Source of the DNA: JBGSMF01 sp041740315
GTDB taxonomy: Bacteria > Chloroflexota > Anaerolineae > Fen-1058
Assembly (NCBI GenBank): GCA_041740315.1
Contig: JBGSMF010000218.1
Coordinates: 1 to 13,993, forward strand
Length of the DNA: 13,993 nt
Direction: 5' to 3'
Part shown: positions 11,380 to 13,993 of the stretch, in pieces
Numbering within the stretch: the stretch's first letter is position 1
Layout of the letters: the number at the start of each line of letters is the position of its first letter
The notes under the pieces: generated by a model
Database searches by the model: none
What the model was told of the DNA's origin: nothing
What the model saw: only the letters and a program-made list of their open reading frames with translations
Translations under genes and position numbers: made by a program

Positions 11380-13392
11380 ATGCGCAAGTCAGTTTTATTT
11401 GCAATAAGCCTGTTGGTGATCTTGAATCTAGTGGCGGCCTGTGGAACGCCGACGCCCGAGGTCATTACAAAAGAGATAGAAGTCACGCGTATCATCCAGG
11501 TCGAGGGGACCCCAGTGGTCAAGACCGAAACCATCATTGTGACGGCTACACCTGTTCCTGTGCAAAAAGAAGATGCGCCTGATGTGCTTGGCCTGCCAAG
11601 AAGCGAGACGCTCATTGTCGGCGCGCTCACGGGGCGCGTTGGGGCTCCAGGCAACTTTAACAACTGGGTCGGCTGGAAGTGGCGAGATCGCGGAATGCAG
11701 AACCTGGCAAACGAGCCGCTGTGGTCGGTTGACTTTGCCACCGGCGAGATCATCCCCGGGCTCGCCTCGGGCGATCCAGTGTACAATGCTGACTTTACAG
11801 AAGTGACCATCCCTCTCCGTAAAGGCGTCGCGTGGGCCGATGGTACGCCATTCTCATCCGCTGACGTGGTCTTTACGGTCGACACGCTCATCAAGTACAG
11901 TGGCCTTGACTCGCACGCCTTTTTTGCTGACAACGTCGAATCCGTATCCGCCCCCGACGATTACACGGTCACGTTCAAGCTAAAGCAGGCGAACTCGCGC
12001 TTCCATACAACGTTCCTCGACCGCTGGGGCTGCACGTGGATTATGCCCAAGCACATTTTTGAAAAGGAAGCTGATCCAATCACATTCGAGTTTAATCCAT
12101 TCGTCGGCACCGGGCCATACAAGCTGCATAGTTTCGACCCGTCCGGCTATTGGACCATCTGGGAAAAACGGGCTGACTGGGACAAGAGCCCAACAGGCAT
12201 TCTCTATGGCGAACCCAAGCCCAAGTACATTGTTATCCAGGCTTTTGCCAACGAGGGCGCCAAGATCCTGGCTCAGCTAACGCATCAGCTTGATGCTGTG
12301 GACCTATCGGCCGAGGGACTCAAGGCTGCGTTGGCCCAGGGCAAGTCGAACCGCGCCTATCAACTGACCTTCCCCTGGGTTGTGAACAACGATCCCGCGA
12401 TTACGGGGCTAACGTTCAACACGGCCAAGGCTCCATACGACAATGCCGAGGTCCGCTGGGCGCTCCTGCTGGCAATTGATATTGCCGAATACGAAGGTCA
12501 AGCCGTTGACGGCACCGCAACCCTGAGCCCGGTTCACGTTCCGTCGCTGGGTTCTTACCCCAAAGATTATATCGAGCCGATGCAGTCGTGGTTAAAGGAC
12601 TTTGCGCTGGATCTGGGCAACGGCGAGACCTTCAAGCCATACGACACAGAGGCCCCGCAGCGAATTGTTGCATACGTCAAAGATCGAGGGTACGTCGTTT
12701 CGGATGATCCGGCGGCCCAGAAACAGGCCTTTGGGCTTGGATGGTACAAGTACGCGCCCGATGCCGCCGAAAAGCTACTGGTGAAGAATGGCTTTTCGAA
12801 AGACAAGGACGGCAAGTGGCTTTTGCCAGACGGCAAGCCCTGGAAAATCGAGGTCATGAGCCGGTCCGACATGTCTCACCTAGAGTTCAAGAACGCGGCC
12901 GCGGCCGTGCAGCAGTGGAAAAAGTTTGGCATAGACGCGGTGCAGATCCCGTCGGACAACGTATCAGCGTTGACCGGGAACGGCGAGTTTGACGTTGCGG
13001 GCAACTGGCCGGCTCAGGAGCCGTGGGGCGCCGGCGCAGACCTGTATCGGACTCTGGATTTTTACAACTCAGAGTACATCGAGCCGGTTGGAACGCTGAC
13101 CAAGGGCCATACCTCTCGCTGGTCATCCGCAGAGTTGGACGATGTGATCAAGCGACTGCGCGAGACCGATCCATCCAAGACGGATGAGGTCGTCGCCATC
13201 GGCATCGAGGGCTTGCAACTCCTCGTCGAGGAAATGCCGGGCATTCCGACCTTTGGCTACATCGGGTTTGTCTCGTGGGACCAGACCTACTGGACCAACT
13301 GGCCCGGATCGGAAAATCCCTACTCTCAACCCTATACGCACTGGGGGCCTTTCAAGTACATGACACCCTCCCTCAAGCCGACAGGGAAATAG
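11380..13392 (+). CDS. Family 5 extracellular solute-binding lipoprotein (oligopeptide/oligosaccharide ABC transporter)
   Basis: A 670-residue SBP_bac_5 (DppA/OppA-type) protein. Signal MRKSVLFAISLLVILNLVAAC has lipobox Cys21, so it is lipid-anchored outside the membrane. A Thr/Val/Pro linker (22-65: TKEIEVTRI, IIVTATPVPV) follows. The binding domain begins at about residue 75, with NEPLW, VTIPLRKGVAWADGTPFSSA (142-161) and ADVVFTVD typical of the family, and continues to the C-terminus (YTHWGPFKYM). An AGGAG eight bases before ATG 11380 fixes the start. Family members bind peptides, but many next to LacI regulators bind cello-, xylo- or other oligosaccharides; the lacI2 neighbour and upstream operator favour a sugar ligand. 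The matching family 5 permeases and ATPases (DppBCDF-like) are not in the window: a terminator hairpin and a peptidase gene follow. The CUT2 permease nearby is of a different class and is unlikely to be its partner. Confidence 0.94.
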   Translation: MRKSVLFAISLLVILNLVAACGTPTPEVITKEIEVTRIIQVEGTPVVKTETIIVTATPVPVQKEDAPDVLGLPRSETLIVGALTGRVGAPGNFNNWVGWKWRDRGMQNLANEPLWSVDFATGEIIPGLASGDPVYNADFTEVTIPLRKGVAWADGTPFSSADVVFTVDTLIKYSGLDSHAFFADNVESVSAPDDYTVTFKLKQANSRFHTTFLDRWGCTWIMPKHIFEKEADPITFEFNPFVGTGPYKLHSFDPSGYWTIWEKRADWDKSPTGILYGEPKPKYIVIQAFANEGAKILAQLTHQLDAVDLSAEGLKAALAQGKSNRAYQLTFPWVVNNDPAITGLTFNTAKAPYDNAEVRWALLLAIDIAEYEGQAVDGTATLSPVHVPSLGSYPKDYIEPMQSWLKDFALDLGNGETFKPYDTEAPQRIVAYVKDRGYVVSDDPAAQKQAFGLGWYKYAPDAAEKLLVKNGFSKDKDGKWLLPDGKPWKIEVMSRSDMSHLEFKNAAAAVQQWKKFGIDAVQIPSDNVSALTGNGEFDVAGNWPAQEPWGAGADLYRTLDFYNSEYIEPVGTLTKGHTSRWSSAELDDVIKRLRETDPSKTDEVVAIGIEGLQLLVEEMPGIPTFGYIGFVSWDQTYWTNWPGSENPYSQPYTHWGPFKYMTPSLKPTGK

Positions 13393-13416
13393 CCTATAAC
13401 AGGCGTTGATCTCGTT

Positions 13417-13446
13417 TCCCGGGCGGGTGAAAAGGCCCGCCCGGGA
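13417..13446 (+). terminator. GC-rich terminator hairpin after the binding-protein gene
   Basis: TCCCGGGCGGG (13417-13427) and CCCGCCCGGGA (13436-13446) form a perfect 11-bp stem with an eight-base loop, 24 bp after the stop codon. The following T-run is weak (CCTGGTTTT), so termination may be partial or the hairpin may protect the mRNA 3' end. Confidence 0.7.
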
Positions 13447-13498
13447 CCTGGTTTTGGCAACAAATCAAATTTGCTGAGTAAAATTTTCAGAGGCATGA

Positions 13499-13993
13499 AT
13501 GACATCCCACACTCTTTCAGGGTTTGCTAAACCAAATTCGCCCTCCCTCCGCTCGCGGCTGTGGCGTGTTCTACGCTGGATACCGACGACAATTATTCTT
13601 TTGACAGGCGTTATTCTCCTGATCATGCTGCTTTCGGGCGGCCTGACCAAGATTACGGCCTGGTATTTATTGCAGATCGTTCCACCGGTTTTGGGATTGC
13701 TTGCCTTGATCAGCATAGTGATCTATGCCATTGCGCGGCGGCGCTTGAGCAAGCCTGTGCTGATCAGCGGCGTGGTTTCTTTGCTGGCACTGACGCCCGC
13801 CATGATGATGATTCGACCCATCGCTTACCCGGCTTCCATCACCGCCATGCAGCCCGCGGCCACGGTCCGCTTGCCGGCGGATGTTCCACTCACAGTCATT
13901 TGGGGCGGCGACGACATTGCCACCAACCAGCACGCCGCTTTCCCTGATCAAAGATGGGCCTACGACTTTTTAATCCCGCCCTACTTGAGCGGG
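13499..13993 (+). CDS. Membrane-anchored M23-like metallopeptidase, N-terminal part (cut by window end)
   Basis: Open from ATG 13499 (a stop codon lies directly before it in frame) to the right edge, 165 residues. Three hydrophobic segments at about 29-45, 56-78 and 87-104 form a membrane anchor. The start of an extracytoplasmic domain follows: VIWGGDDIATNQHAAFPDQR then WAYDF (133-157). That WGGD...N.H....QRxAxDF pattern is one I know from M23-family peptidases with unusual N-termini; His145 and Asp156 would be the first metal ligands. The rest of the active site lies beyond the window, so activity cannot be judged. RBS is AGAGG (about 13487-13491). A different open frame on the same strand (13561-13947) is out of phase and has no such motifs. 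Confidence 0.7.
   Translation, partial: MTSHTLSGFAKPNSPSLRSRLWRVLRWIPTTIILLTGVILLIMLLSGGLTKITAWYLLQIVPPVLGLLALISIVIYAIARRRLSKPVLISGVVSLLALTPAMMMIRPIAYPASITAMQPAATVRLPADVPLTVIWGGDDIATNQHAAFPDQRWAYDFLIPPYLSG

Noticed and set aside
10076..13392. CUT2 permease as partner of the family 5 binding protein
   Set aside because: Family 5 binding proteins work with DppB/C-type permeases; the permease here is BPD_transp_2 class and in a divergent operon with its own regulator.
13561..13947. Open frame of 128 codons at the right edge
   Set aside because: His/Asp/Arg-rich translation of the wrong phase; the frame from 13499 shows membrane segments and the WGGD...QR...YDF motif and stays open to the edge.

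Overview
The window looks like chromosomal DNA of a free-living bacterium, most probably a Chloroflexota (Anaerolineae- or Caldilineae-like) member. The main clue is the style of the secreted lipoproteins: the family 5 binding protein has a lipobox followed by a long Thr/Pro/Val-rich linker (CGTPTPEVITKEIEVTR..., VTATPVPVQ), a pattern I associate with that phylum. Moderately high GC and many short palindromic intergenic repeats fit. The lineage is inference; there is no rRNA or tRNA in the window.

Left region (1-2704, minus strand): a tightly packed, co-directional set of an ECF-type sigma factor, an alpha/beta hydrolase and a gene running off the left edge. That gene is easily missed because its frame is open to the window edge. 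It encodes a strongly reduced RNA polymerase beta-subunit (RpoB-like) protein. Hallmark beta motifs (rifampicin-region, PxETPEGP, IPFLEHxDxNR, GDKxAxRHG, GTPVEL) occur in order, but the lobe and flap insertions are missing and two active-site positions are changed. This is the most unusual item in the window: a candidate minimal, non-canonical two-barrel polymerase with a sigma-like gene in the same operon.

Middle region (2705-6890): an EamA/DMT permease (plus), a cluster of palindromic/MITE-like repeats, and a large secreted M28-family metallopeptidase lipoprotein (minus) whose 5' end is occupied by a C/G-rich palindromic repeat.

Right region (6888-13392): a sugar-uptake locus built around two divergent LacI-family regulators. 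Leftward runs lacI1 - single-domain sugar ABC ATPase - CUT2 (ribose-type) permease, with no cognate binding protein in the window. Rightward runs lacI2, then a family 5 (oligopeptide/oligosaccharide) binding lipoprotein. The divergent promoters have near-consensus sigma-70 boxes. A 13-bp tandem operator-like array lies over the lacI1 start, and related CGTTACCGG boxes precede lacI2 and the binding-protein gene. The binding-protein leader also holds an orphan perfect Shine-Dalgarno sequence and two competing hairpins.

Right edge: after a GC-rich terminator hairpin, a membrane-anchored M23-like metallopeptidase gene begins and is cut by the window end.
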